Origin: a virus
Strand: one strand, 5' to 3'
Length of the DNA: 35,084 bases
Virus record (IMG/VR): IMGVR_UViG_3300046665_000761
Location: 1-35,084 of that record
The position numbers were made by a program, and so were the translations under genes. The notes below the pieces were generated by a model that was not told where the DNA came from, made no database searches, and saw only the letters and a list, made by a program, of their open reading frames with translations. Of this stretch, positions 23,109 to 31,713 are shown in pieces (within the stretch, counting starts at the first letter, position 1; each line of letters opens with the position of its first letter).

Positions 23109-24280
23109 GCGATATCGATTTCAAACAGGCCCTGGCCGACTCCGGGATCCCGACCACCGACGCCGCGCTGCGTGCTGCCTGGGAAGCGGAAGTGACCGCC
23201 CAGGGCGCCACGGTGGCCAACACATCGTCCTATTCGCCGTTTTGGCGTGTGGTCACGGCCCTGGTCACCAAACCGGTGCTGTGGATCCTGACCTTTTTCA
23301 GCGACACAGTGCTGCCCAACTTTTTCGTCAAAACCGCCGGTAAACAGTGGCTCGATACCCTGGCCTGGGCCGTGAACATTGCCCGCAAGGGCGAAAGCAA
23401 GGCGATCGGCACTGTGCTGTTCACCCGTTCCGGATCCTCGGGCGTGCTGCAGCTGCCCGCCGGTACCGTGGTGCAGTCAACACCCATCAACGGCAACGTG
23501 TACCAGCTGCTGACCAGCGAAACCGCGCAGTTCGCTGACGGACAGACCACGGTCCTGGTGCAGGTGATCGCAGCCCTGCCCGGCAGTGGCCACAACCTGG
23601 CCCCGGGTTATTACGGCGTGCTGCCGACGCCGATTGCTGGCGTCATCGCTGTCACCAACCCGGAAGGCTGGTTGACCACACCAGGCGCGGACGACGAGCC
23701 CGACGACGAACTGCGCCTGCGCGTGCGCAACCAGTTCAGCGCAGTGAATCAGTGGCACACCGACGCCGTGTACAGGGCGCTGATCTCCGCGTTCCAGGGC
23801 GTGCAGCCCAACGGCGTGTATTTCGAGCATGGGGCCCCACGTGGTCCCGGTACCGCCAATGCCTATGTGCTGTTTGAGGCCGATGTGCCGGCGCAATCGT
23901 ACCTGGTGCAGATCAACAGCAAGATCATGGACGAAGGCAACCATGGCCACGGCGACGATCTGCTGGTGATGGTGATCCCGGAGACGCAGAACGATATCGC
24001 CATGGCGCTGTGGCCGAAATCAACCCTGACAGCGGCCGAGCGCGACACCTTGAAGGCCAATGTCGAGCTGTTCATTCGGGCCGCGTTCCGCGAGAGCACC
24101 GACAGCGACTATCAGCCGACCCTGACCTACCCGCAATCGCGTTTCTCGTTCTCCCGCTTGGGTGAGGAACTGCACCAGCAGTTCGCCGGCATCGACTCGT
24201 TGCGCTTCACCAACAGCGACATCGTGTCCGAGCTGACCATTCCACGCATTCACACGCTGCAGGTGACCTTCGGTGATTAA
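23105..24280 (+). CDS. J: Baseplate wedge protein, gpJ-like
   Basis: This 391-residue protein is a baseplate J-like component. It has the family layout: N-terminal helices (FWRVVTALVTKPVLWILTFF), a strand-rich middle (GTVLFTRSGSSGVLQLPAGT, VQVIAALPGSGHNLAPGYYG), DDEPDDELRLRVRNQFS, and a C-terminal end (SRFSFSRLGEELHQQFAGID). The central PAGTVVQS segment and the GxxxNL sequence are characteristic. GTG start at 23105 overlaps the upstream stop; the stop overlaps gene I by eight bases. Confidence 0.92.
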   Translation: MSDIDFKQALADSGIPTTDAALRAAWEAEVTAQGATVANTSSYSPFWRVVTALVTKPVLWILTFFSDTVLPNFFVKTAGKQWLDTLAWAVNIARKGESKAIGTVLFTRSGSSGVLQLPAGTVVQSTPINGNVYQLLTSETAQFADGQTTVLVQVIAALPGSGHNLAPGYYGVLPTPIAGVIAVTNPEGWLTTPGADDEPDDELRLRVRNQFSAVNQWHTDAVYRALISAFQGVQPNGVYFEHGAPRGPGTANAYVLFEADVPAQSYLVQINSKIMDEGNHGHGDDLLVMVIPETQNDIAMALWPKSTLTAAERDTLKANVELFIRAAFRESTDSDYQPTLTYPQSRFSFSRLGEELHQQFAGIDSLRFTNSDIVSELTIPRIHTLQVTFGD

Positions 24281-24797
24281 GCTCGAACTACCTTTTTGGC
24301 TCGATGCCGGTGAGCTGGCCAAGCTCAAGGCCAGCGCCCAGGCCTGGTGGGAAAACGTCGAGGGCTGGCTGCAGTGGCCGCTCCTGCAGCTGGATCCGGA
24401 GACCTGCCACCTGACCGTGCTGGACCTGATGGCCTGGCAGCGCGATATCACCCGATTCAGTGGCGAACCCGAAAGCCTGTACCGCCTGCGCGTGAAGTAC
24501 GCCTTCGTCAACGCGGTGGACGCCGGCAGCACTGCAGGCCTTAAACGCATTCTGGTGCGCCTGGGCGTCGGCTACATCGAGATCGAGGAGCGCATGCCGG
24601 ATCGGGACTGGGACGTGATCCTGCTGCGCCTCTCTGACTCGCAGCTGTCGCAAAACCCCGAGCTGCTGCGAATCATCGTCCAGCAGTACGGCCGCACCTG
24701 CCGGCGCTATGACTTCGTGACCATCACCCGCGTGTCCATGCATGTGGCCATTGCCGACTTTAACGACGATCAGCAAACGCTGATCGCCACCCTGTAG
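24273..24797 (+). CDS. I: Tail protein I-like baseplate protein
   Basis: This 174-residue protein follows J with an eight-base overlap and a GTG start, the normal J-I order. It has a LLQLDPETCHLTVLDLMAWQRDI, then RFSGEPESLYRLRVKYAFVNAVDAG, features typical of gpI-type proteins. gpI links the baseplate and tail fibre. It ends 10 bases before the fibre gene. Confidence 0.82.
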   Translation: MIKLELPFWLDAGELAKLKASAQAWWENVEGWLQWPLLQLDPETCHLTVLDLMAWQRDITRFSGEPESLYRLRVKYAFVNAVDAGSTAGLKRILVRLGVGYIEIEERMPDRDWDVILLRLSDSQLSQNPELLRIIVQQYGRTCRRYDFVTITRVSMHVAIADFNDDQQTLIATL

Positions 24798-24807
24798 GAG
24801 CCAACCC

Positions 24808-25731
24808 ATGGCTGCCAGTATCACCTTTGCCGGCGAATCTCTGATTGCACAGAAGCAAGCCGCCAACCTGCCGTTGAACATCACCCATTTCATCTTTGCC
24901 AACGTGCCCGGGCTGGACACGGCCGGCGCGGTCGATCGGGCGGCCGCGAAGCCACCTGCAGGCCAGATCGTCTACAGCTCTGCGATTCCGTCCTGGGCGG
25001 CGGGCTACGTTAATCCCAACCAGGTGGTCTACAGCGCCCAAGTGGGCAGCGATGTCGGCGACTGGGACTACAACTGGATCGGCCTGGTGTCCGACGGCGG
25101 TGTGCTGTTCGCAGTGTCGTATGTGCCGGTGCAGCAGAAGCGCCGCAACATCCCGCCGCTGCAGACGGGCAACAACATTACACGCAACTTCCTGGTGGCC
25201 TTCGACGGGGCCCAGGCGCTGACCGGCCTGACGGTCGACGCCAGCACTTGGCAGCACGATTTCACGGTGCGCCTGGTTGGCATCGATCAGCGCGAGCGCC
25301 TGAGCAATCGCGATATCTACGGCCGGGCCGCGTTCTTCGATACCGCCTTGCTCCTGGAGAAGATCGCCGGCGCTTATCAGGTCGCCCCGGGTATTGCCTA
25401 TGGCGAAGGCATCCGGATTGAAAACGCCTCACATGTGATCGTCGCGCCGCCGTCTTTCCCGACCACGGCCTATTTGGATTGCGCCCTGGAGCGGCAGCTT
25501 AACGACGTGGTGGCCACCTGGAAGATCGCTTTCGGTACCGGCCTGGCGGACTACCTGGACAGCGTGGCCACCCAGCACTACGTGATGCCGATCGCCCACT
25601 TGCCCAACGCAAACACCATTTTAGATCTGCGCCCTGTTGTGAAGCTGGGCACGAACGGTAGCGGCCTGGCCGAACAGATCCAGGCGGCAACCCCGAAACG
25701 CTCCCACCTCTACTACTTCGCTCAATTTTAA
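24808..25731 (+). CDS. Tail fibre N-terminal domain protein (DUF3751-like)
   Basis: This 307-residue protein opens with the phage tail-collar/fibre N-terminal pattern: the first residues (ITFAGESLIAQKQA), the LNITHFIFANVPGLD part, then GDWDYNWIGLVSDGGVLFAVSYVP. This domain attaches fibres to the baseplate. The strong AGGAG lies before the ATG at 24808. The protein lacks a long repeat shaft or a receptor-binding tip; those may be supplied by the next two genes. It is the first gene of a module whose base composition changes compared with the baseplate genes. Confidence 0.85.
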   Translation: MAASITFAGESLIAQKQAANLPLNITHFIFANVPGLDTAGAVDRAAAKPPAGQIVYSSAIPSWAAGYVNPNQVVYSAQVGSDVGDWDYNWIGLVSDGGVLFAVSYVPVQQKRRNIPPLQTGNNITRNFLVAFDGAQALTGLTVDASTWQHDFTVRLVGIDQRERLSNRDIYGRAAFFDTALLLEKIAGAYQVAPGIAYGEGIRIENASHVIVAPPSFPTTAYLDCALERQLNDVVATWKIAFGTGLADYLDSVATQHYVMPIAHLPNANTILDLRPVVKLGTNGSGLAEQIQAATPKRSHLYYFAQF

Positions 25732-25741
25732 AGGATCAGTC

Positions 25742-26044
25742 ATGCCCGCATTCTTTGGGTCCGCGCTGCTTGTCGCTAATACCACCACATTGATTTACGA
25801 ACACACCGGTACCACGGCGCTCACGGTGAATATCCGTATGGCCAACCAGAACAACGCCGACGTGAATTACTGGGTCTGGATGGGACCAACCGCCATTCCC
25901 GAAAAGTGCATCACGCCTGGCGTGCCCGTTGACGGCAATGCTCCTTGGGAGGACGTCGGCATGCGTATGGATCCTGGCGAAAAGATTTGGGCCATGGCTA
26001 CTAAAGGGAATGTATCTGTGCGTGTATTTGGAGCGGAGGATTAA
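25742..26044 (+). CDS. Small beta-rich tail-fibre-region protein
   Basis: This 100-residue protein of unknown function has AAGGA before its ATG. It has alternating strand motifs (TTLIYEHTGTTALTVNIRMA, VNYWVWMGPTAIPEKC, EKIWAMATKGNVSVRVFG), consistent with a small beta sandwich. It lies between the fibre N-terminal gene and the propeller gene, two bases before the latter. It could be a fibre adaptor or decoration protein; this is inferred from position and the strand pattern. Confidence 0.7.
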   Translation: MPAFFGSALLVANTTTLIYEHTGTTALTVNIRMANQNNADVNYWVWMGPTAIPEKCITPGVPVDGNAPWEDVGMRMDPGEKIWAMATKGNVSVRVFGAED

Positions 26045-26046
26045 CT

Positions 26047-27171
26047 ATGGGCTTTTTATCAACTAGCTCGTCCTCGAGCAGCGCCGGCGGGAATGTTCCG
26101 CTTGGTGGATATGCTGATGTATTCGCAAGCGGCGATGCATATAAGGCAGTCGGATCGATGATTCGGCGTTCTCAGTACCCAAAAATGTCAGCGGCATTCC
26201 CGCGACAATCTGCCTATTCGGCGGCGTCCTCCACCGCTGTACAGTCCGGCTACTTCACTGCGATCGGCTACGGTAACGGTCTGTTTGTTGCGATGGGTGG
26301 TGTCAATGGCGCAGAACAGAGCACCTGCCTCACTACTCCGGATGGGGTTGTGTGGAACGTCCGGCAGATGCCAGCAAGCCTCGCGTGGAATGGTGTTGCT
26401 TACGGCGCAGGTAAGTGGGTAGCAGTAGCCACGGCGCCGGGCAATACGGCCAACACGATTTGCGCTACGTCGATCGATGGAGTCACCTGGACCGCCAACG
26501 CCAACATGCCAGCCGGGCAATGGCGAGCCGTTGTATGGAATCCCACCCTCAATCTATTTGTCGCCATCTGTGGCGGGACCGTGGCCTACCAGATGGCTGC
26601 GACATCGCCTGACGGTGTGGTCTGGACCGTGAGAGCTCTTCCTTCTTCGGGCACCTGGGCGGCGTTAGCTGTAGGGGCCCAGGGCGTTGTCGTTGCTACC
26701 TCACTTGACGGAAGAGTCGCCCGCAGCGTCGACGGCATCACCTGGACGGTGGTTAACGCTCCGGCGGGAATTACGAGTCTGGCCTCTGTAACTTGGGGCA
26801 AAGGTCTCTTTGTGTCCTGGAACTCTCAGGCCAATCAGGTGATGTCTTCGGCTGACGGTATTACATGGACGGTGAAGTCGATCGTTCATAACGGGGCATC
26901 GGGAGGGAAGGTTGTATTTGCAGAGGGCCTGTTCGTGGTCGCCTGCCTGAATGCTCCCTACGCCTTTACGTCGAACGACGGCATTAATTGGTTTGTCCGG
27001 TCTTCGGCTTTAGCCCTCGCTGTCGGCGGAATCGCTTACGGCGCTGGGGTTGTTGTTTATGGCAGCTCAACCAGTTCTGCTCTGTTCGGCTTGATCTACG
27101 CCGAAAACGATACGGATAGCGATTACATGTTCATCTCCGGCACCGCTGGCAAATTTGTGAGGGTTAAATAG
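26047..27171 (+). CDS. Tail-tip protein with six Asp-box-like repeats
   Basis: This 374-residue protein has an S/G-rich start (STSSSSSSAGGNVPLGG), a hinge, and then six repeats of a [S/T]-x-D-G-[VI]-x-W motif: TTPDGVVW, TSIDGVTW, TSPDGVVW, RSVDGITW, SSADGITW and TSNDGINW. These are Asp-box-like blade turns, as in sialidase/BNR beta-propellers. This fits a six- to seven-bladed propeller. The position between fibre and fibre-assembly genes suggests it is the receptor-binding tip. No sialidase catalytic set was seen, so binding rather than cleavage is favoured. Base composition is lower in GC than in the flanking baseplate genes. Confidence 0.78.
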   Translation: MGFLSTSSSSSSAGGNVPLGGYADVFASGDAYKAVGSMIRRSQYPKMSAAFPRQSAYSAASSTAVQSGYFTAIGYGNGLFVAMGGVNGAEQSTCLTTPDGVVWNVRQMPASLAWNGVAYGAGKWVAVATAPGNTANTICATSIDGVTWTANANMPAGQWRAVVWNPTLNLFVAICGGTVAYQMAATSPDGVVWTVRALPSSGTWAALAVGAQGVVVATSLDGRVARSVDGITWTVVNAPAGITSLASVTWGKGLFVSWNSQANQVMSSADGITWTVKSIVHNGASGGKVVFAEGLFVVACLNAPYAFTSNDGINWFVRSSALALAVGGIAYGAGVVVYGSSTSSALFGLIYAENDTDSDYMFISGTAGKFVRVK

Positions 27172-27570
27172 ATGGCCGTTCATTTTATCTATAACTCACA
27201 AGGCTATTTGACTGGCGTTTATGAGGGCGACGGTGTGCCCGAGAACTCCACTACTCAGCAGCCGATTTACACGATCGGGTTAACGCCACAGAGGGTTGAT
27301 GGCGTCTGGATTGATCAGGCCGCGATGCCGATCCTCCGGCCCAGTGACTTTTTCATGTTGTTCCTGGCTGCTGAGGAAGTCGCAATCAGAAAGCTGATTG
27401 CTGATGATCCTGACAGCGAGCTGGCTATCTGGTGGGCTCGATTGAACAGCGATCTCAAGGAGATAAACCTTGGTCTGAAATCTGTCCAGGATGGCCTGAC
27501 TAATCTAGTTGCCCAGGGCGTGCTGACCAAGGATCGAATGGACGAGATTCTGACGGGGCGAGCGCAATGA
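27172..27570 (+). CDS. Tail fibre assembly-like protein
   Basis: This 132-residue protein begins directly after the stop of the propeller gene. The first half is strand-rich (VHFIYNSQGYLTGVYEGDGV), and the second half is helical (FFMLFLAAEEVAIRKLIAD, then LKEINLGLKSVQDGLTNL). Such a layout resembles tail fibre assembly/chaperone proteins encoded behind fibre genes. It may help fold or attach the propeller protein. The stop overlaps the next gene by four bases (ATGA). Confidence 0.65.
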   Translation: MAVHFIYNSQGYLTGVYEGDGVPENSTTQQPIYTIGLTPQRVDGVWIDQAAMPILRPSDFFMLFLAAEEVAIRKLIADDPDSELAIWWARLNSDLKEINLGLKSVQDGLTNLVAQGVLTKDRMDEILTGRAQ

Positions 27571-28508
27571 TTCCGCTCAACTGGATGCCCGTCGCCATGC
27601 AGTGGCCCGAGGAGGCCACGGCATGGATGAGCAAGCTGGACGAGGCCAAGGACATGGCGGCGGCCGACCTACAGAGCACGGCCGATCGCCTGAACGGCAT
27701 TGCCGATCTGGTCACCACCGACTTGAGCCTGATCGGCGATATCGCAAAGGGCGCCGTGACGATCGGCCGCGAAGCCCTGGACGGCCAATTTGGCGAGATC
27801 CCGCGCTGTATCACCGTGACACCGTTCCAGTCCGGGGTTGGCGAGAGCAATGGTTATCAGTGCTCGCTGTCTGCCCCGGGCGTAGTACAGCGCTTGGCCG
27901 ACAAGCTGCAGGACAGCTCAGATCCGAACCGCCCGGACGGCGACGACCAGCACGCGGTCGTTGTCCTGTTCCTGGGCACGCAGTACGACGGCATGTCGAG
28001 TCTGTTGGGCAAGTTCAATGCCCTGATGCCGATCGGGGATCTGCAGCGCGCAGAGCGCCGGGCACAGAACCTGGTGCAACTCGAAACCGAGAAGTGGCAG
28101 ATCCCGGCGGCTGGTGATGAGCCGCGATGGTTCACTGCGCCGATGGAGCGCTGCACGGTGCTGCGCGAGGCCAGCCAGGCGTTCAACACCCAGTTGGCCA
28201 ACCTGGAAGCCTACGCCGCCAACAGCTCACCGCTGAGCGACCTGGCCGAGCTGGCCCAGCGCAAGGCTGACCAGGTGCTCGAGCAGTCCGATCGACTCGC
28301 GGCGCTGCGCGACGTGCTCAACAGCGGCACCGACAACGCCGGCATGCAAGCCCGCATGATCGGACCAGGCGACACGGCCGAGCTGCGCAAACAACTGCTT
28401 GAGGAGGACGACAGCACCCCCGGGCACGAATGGGTCATGTCCGCCGGCGTCATGTTCGTGGGATCCCTCAAAGGGCTGAGCTTTGTAAAGGAGATGATGG
28501 GCCTATGA
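27567..28508 (+). CDS. Hypothetical baseplate-region protein, helical
   Basis: This 313-residue protein has a long helical start (AAADLQSTADRLNGIADLVT), a globular part (IPRCITVTPFQSGVGESNGY, VVVLFLGTQYDGMSSLLGKFN) and a second helical region (AQNLVQLETEK). It has the SPLSDLAELAQRKADQVLEQ stretch near the C-terminus. I know of no function. It is the first gene of a four-gene overlapping block (27567-30692) that ends in a spike-like protein, so a structural or assembly role in the baseplate centre is likely. Confidence 0.72.
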   Translation: MIPLNWMPVAMQWPEEATAWMSKLDEAKDMAAADLQSTADRLNGIADLVTTDLSLIGDIAKGAVTIGREALDGQFGEIPRCITVTPFQSGVGESNGYQCSLSAPGVVQRLADKLQDSSDPNRPDGDDQHAVVVLFLGTQYDGMSSLLGKFNALMPIGDLQRAERRAQNLVQLETEKWQIPAAGDEPRWFTAPMERCTVLREASQAFNTQLANLEAYAANSSPLSDLAELAQRKADQVLEQSDRLAALRDVLNSGTDNAGMQARMIGPGDTAELRKQLLEEDDSTPGHEWVMSAGVMFVGSLKGLSFVKEMMGL

Positions 28509-29038
28509 CGTTGCTCCTGGACGGGTCACAGATCCGTGGCCATAGCCTCAAGGTCACCGGCAATCTGCGCATTGAAAGCGATGACATGTCAGGCCAGACC
28601 AGTGCCACCGACTCGGCGGACAAGGGCTTTAAGCCCAAGACGCTAACCATCGCGATGAAGATCAAATACAAGGACTCGGCGGACCTGGCCGCCCTGATGA
28701 GCATGGCCGAGGCGACGGAAAGCGGTGGCCAGCGCAAAACCTACCGCGTGGTCAATGACACGGCCGAGGCCTTCGGTGTGCGCCAGGCGCAGTTCAGCGA
28801 GAGCGTCAGCGCCCGGGAAGACGACACCCTGGCGCAATGGATCATCCAGTTCACCCTGGCTGAAAAGCTGTCCAACCCCGAGAAAACCGAGCAGCGCCGG
28901 GAGGCTAACGGCACCAACAGCCAGGCCGCCCCGGGCGACAGCGTGGCCGGCAGCGGTACCGGCGGCGAACCGGAGCTGACCGGCTTCGAAAACGTGCTCA
29001 AGAAGGTGGACGGCTGGCTGGGCGGTGACAAGAAATGA
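28505..29038 (+). CDS. Baseplate complex protein, small
   Basis: This 177-residue protein starts at ATG 28505, overlapping the upstream stop. It begins MTLLLDGSQIRGHSLKVTGN, then has LRIESDDMSGQTSATDSADKG and FKPKTLTIAMKIKYKD, followed by a second beta-rich domain (LAQWIIQFTLAEKLS) and an acidic glycine-rich tail. It resembles the small tube-like domain proteins that precede hub genes and may act like a tube initiator or LysM-type adaptor between baseplate and tube. Function is inferred from place and strand pattern. Confidence 0.7.
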   Translation: MTLLLDGSQIRGHSLKVTGNLRIESDDMSGQTSATDSADKGFKPKTLTIAMKIKYKDSADLAALMSMAEATESGGQRKTYRVVNDTAEAFGVRQAQFSESVSAREDDTLAQWIIQFTLAEKLSNPEKTEQRREANGTNSQAAPGDSVAGSGTGGEPELTGFENVLKKVDGWLGGDKK

Positions 29039-29733
29039 GCATGAAGCTGCACCAGGTACTGGCCATTGCCGGCACCGTCTACCCGATGGTCAAAGACGAT
29101 GTGCGCCTCGATCTAAAAAGCCCAGGACGGGCTATTTTCACGATCAAGGCCGAGTCCGCGGTAAAAGGCCTGGTCACCCTGGACATTGGCTACAACGACA
29201 GCACGCTGCAGCGACATTTCCTGGGCTACGTCGAGCGTTGCACCACCACCAACCGCATGGAACAGGTGGTCGCCTGCCGCGAGCTGGCTGGGATCCTGGC
29301 CAACCCGCTTCCGATGAACCTGCGTCACGTCGACATGCGCCAGGTCCTGGTCGAGGTCAGCAATCAGACCGGTTTGTCGTTCAAGGTGCCTGACCAGGAC
29401 TACACCCGGGTAAAGGCGCCGTTCTTTTACAGCCTGGCGTCTGGATACCTGGCCCTAGACAGCCTGGCCAAGGTCTACGGCATTCCCGACTTTATCTGGC
29501 AGCAGCAGGGCAATGGCGAAGTGTTCGCCGGCAGTTGGACGGACAGCTTCTTTGGCGCCCGATCCGCGCTGCAGCTGCCCCTGGAACTGTTCAACGACTA
29601 CCAGGGCAACCAGAGCGCCGTTATTGCCGCGCTTCCCGGGTTGCGCCCTGGTGCATCGATCAACAATGGCGAGCGGGTCACCAGCGTGGCCCTCGCCGGC
29701 ACACAGATGGCCATCAAATGGACGACGCAGTAA
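29035..29733 (+). CDS. Baseplate hub-like protein
   Basis: This 232-residue protein overlaps the upstream gene (ATGA) and the downstream spike gene by 16 bases. It has beta-rich start (DVRLDLKSPGRAIFTIKAES, VTLDIGYNDSTLQRHFLGYVE), a CRELAGILANPLPMNLRHVD and VLVEVSNQTGLSFKVPD. This is reminiscent of gpD/hub-type proteins that connect the tube to the spike, though shorter than P2 D (387). The second half (SLASGYLALDSLAKVYGI) is another small domain. Confidence 0.7.
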   Translation: MSMKLHQVLAIAGTVYPMVKDDVRLDLKSPGRAIFTIKAESAVKGLVTLDIGYNDSTLQRHFLGYVERCTTTNRMEQVVACRELAGILANPLPMNLRHVDMRQVLVEVSNQTGLSFKVPDQDYTRVKAPFFYSLASGYLALDSLAKVYGIPDFIWQQQGNGEVFAGSWTDSFFGARSALQLPLELFNDYQGNQSAVIAALPGLRPGASINNGERVTSVALAGTQMAIKWTTQ

Positions 29734-30692
29734 AACGCAGCGTAGAGCGGCAATTCCCGGAACTGTCCGGCCAATACCACTTGCCCAGGTTCGCCCAGGT
29801 GGTCGCCGTCGCGGATCCGCCTGCAGACGCGGGCATGTGTGACGACTTCCGGCCACGTTACGCGGTGGACCTGCAGGTGCTAACCCCGGACGGTATGCCC
29901 GACTCAGGTATGCCGCTGCTGCCCGGTGTGCCGTTGCCGGTACCGACTGGTGGAGATGAAATGGGCATGTATGCCTTCCCGCATGAGGGAACCCGGGTTG
30001 TGGTCTGTTTTGCTTACGGCCTGCCACATTGCCCCTACATCCAAACGATCCTGCCGCACGGCCTGAGCCTGCCCAAGGTGCCGAAAGGGGATCATGTCTG
30101 GCAGCACAGCGATCTGGCCCAGCAGCGCGTCGACGCTGCCGGCAACTGGACCCGGACCACTGATGGCAAGATCAGTGACCAGTCCCTGGAACGCCAGGTC
30201 GATAGCGGCACCAATCAGGAGAAGTACCAGAGCCACGACCAGGACGTGGCCACGCACTCGACGGAGCAGGTGGGGGGCATCAAACGTATCGACGCCCTGG
30301 GCGCGCTCAAGCTGAATTCCGCCGGCACTGCCACACTCGCCGCCCTGGACGACATGCACCAGGCCACCGGCCGCGACCTGAACCTTGTGGTGGGCAAGAA
30401 GCACAACGCGGCCGTGGGTGGCGACATGTCCGAGCGTATCCAGGGCCTACGCGAGAGCATCACCCAGGAAAGCCAGCGACTGCAGGCGCCGAAAAGCTGG
30501 GTAGGGTCGGGAAACGTCAATATCTTCAAGGTGTTGTGCGATACCCTGGATTTGCTCCAGGAGATGAACACGCAGATCGCGGCGCACGGTCACCCGCAAC
30601 TGGGGGCGCCTCCGAACAATGCTGCGGCATTTGCCGCAGATGCGGGCAAGGCTGCATTGATGTCTGCGCTGCTTGGATCGATCACACTGTAA
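29718..30692 (+). CDS. Baseplate spike-like protein, gpV/Gp5-like
   Basis: The start is ATG 29718 (MDDAVKRSVERQFPELSG), overlapping the hub gene by 16 bases; 324 residues. The N-terminal part looks like an OB-fold domain of baseplate spikes (FAQVVAVADPPADAG, YAVDLQVLTPDGMP, GVPLPVPTGGDEMGMYAFP, GTRVVVCFAYG). The rest has repeating strands (KISDQSLERQVDSG, HSTEQVGG, RIDALGALKLNSAG), a typical trimeric beta-helix, then a C-terminal helix (NIFKVLCDTLDLLQEMNTQI). It would form the membrane-piercing tip. Its place after the fibre genes, not before J, is unlike P2. Confidence 0.8.
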   Translation: MDDAVKRSVERQFPELSGQYHLPRFAQVVAVADPPADAGMCDDFRPRYAVDLQVLTPDGMPDSGMPLLPGVPLPVPTGGDEMGMYAFPHEGTRVVVCFAYGLPHCPYIQTILPHGLSLPKVPKGDHVWQHSDLAQQRVDAAGNWTRTTDGKISDQSLERQVDSGTNQEKYQSHDQDVATHSTEQVGGIKRIDALGALKLNSAGTATLAALDDMHQATGRDLNLVVGKKHNAAVGGDMSERIQGLRESITQESQRLQAPKSWVGSGNVNIFKVLCDTLDLLQEMNTQIAAHGHPQLGAPPNNAAAFAADAGKAALMSALLGSITL

Positions 30693-30804
30693 GCATCAGC
30701 GCTTTATCGGAGGGCTTAAAACCTATTACTCTGTAACAGCTTCCCCGGTCACCCAAGCTCCCCTGGAAAAAGCGACCGATTTGATAACCGAGCAGGATCG
30801 TCAC

Positions 30805-31710
30805 ATGGATGATGAGATTACGATATTAGAAATGCCTAATAAGATGACCTTCGCTTGGTGGAACACAAGCTTGTCGCCTAGGGCCAAAAGCCGTTCAAAA
30901 GTTGAAGTTCAGCAATTTGCTCTGAGCGTGATCGAACATATGATCTCCTATCAAGGTGCAGACTTTATTGCGCTGGGTGAAGTGTCTGAGCTTGATATGA
31001 CTTACTTTACGCAAAATAACTCATTCTTGAATTTTAAATATGTGTCTGCGGTCATTGATAGCGGCACAACAAAAGTTGATCTAGGCTACGTATATAATAC
31101 TGGATTTATATCTATAATTGATGACATCCCCATCATCACACCTATTGCAAAAAAAAAGCACAAGGTGGCTCAGCGGGTTAGGCTTGAGATTTTAGGATAC
31201 GACTCTATTCTTTCGGTGTTTATTTCTCACTGGCCTAGCCGCATGTACGTTGATAGCAATCATCCGAAGCGACATGCAATTAGCCTTTCTTTGCGCTTAA
31301 AAGTAGATCAGGCTTTAGATTTAGACGAGCGCGAGCTTGTCATACTTTTGGGTGACTATAATGATGAGCCTTATAATGTTTCACTTAGTGAACATTTGAG
31401 GGCGTCGAGGGATCGAAGCCTTGTACGGAAAAACGCCACTCTGCTCTACAATCCTTTTTGGAGCTTCTTGGGCGATTTGTTATCAGAGCCAACCGAATTA
31501 GGCAGCTATTATTATCCGAAAGGGGAAACGACTAGATGGTTTGCGTTTGATCAAATGATCTTTTCACACGGATTTATTCTCGGCAAACACTGGGTGTTAT
31601 CTGATACGTCCGTTTATATCGCACGAATACCCGATCTTTTAGAGCGAGTCCTAAGTGCTAAACATAAATTCGATCATCTGCCAATATTTGGCACAATTGA
31701 AAAGGTTTGA
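30805..31710 (+). CDS. Endonuclease/exonuclease/phosphatase (EEP) family protein, cargo
   Basis: This 301-residue protein starts at ATG 30805, with AGGA eight bases upstream. It has the EEP fold signatures in order: N20 in FAWWNTS, E59 in IALGEVSE, H142 in SHWPSR, D184/N186 in LLGDYNDEP, a second aspartate in FDQMIFS, and D290/H291 in FDHLPIFG at the C-terminus. These are the metal, phosphate-contacting and general base positions of DNase I-like enzymes, so a phosphodiesterase or phosphatase acting on nucleic acid, nucleotide or lipid phosphate is expected. No signal peptide or export domain is seen, so it would act in the cytoplasm. It is clearly AT-rich against the late genes. It forms a pair with the next gene three bases on. 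Confidence 0.88.
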   Translation: MDDEITILEMPNKMTFAWWNTSLSPRAKSRSKVEVQQFALSVIEHMISYQGADFIALGEVSELDMTYFTQNNSFLNFKYVSAVIDSGTTKVDLGYVYNTGFISIIDDIPIITPIAKKKHKVAQRVRLEILGYDSILSVFISHWPSRMYVDSNHPKRHAISLSLRLKVDQALDLDERELVILLGDYNDEPYNVSLSEHLRASRDRSLVRKNATLLYNPFWSFLGDLLSEPTELGSYYYPKGETTRWFAFDQMIFSHGFILGKHWVLSDTSVYIARIPDLLERVLSAKHKFDHLPIFGTIEKV

Positions 31711-31713
31711 ACT

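Noticed and set aside
30673-30804. Longer start for the EEP protein inside the spike gene
   Set aside because: It would begin with TTG in the spike coding region without a ribosome binding site; ATG 30805 has AGGA at normal spacing, and the EEP motif begins shortly after.
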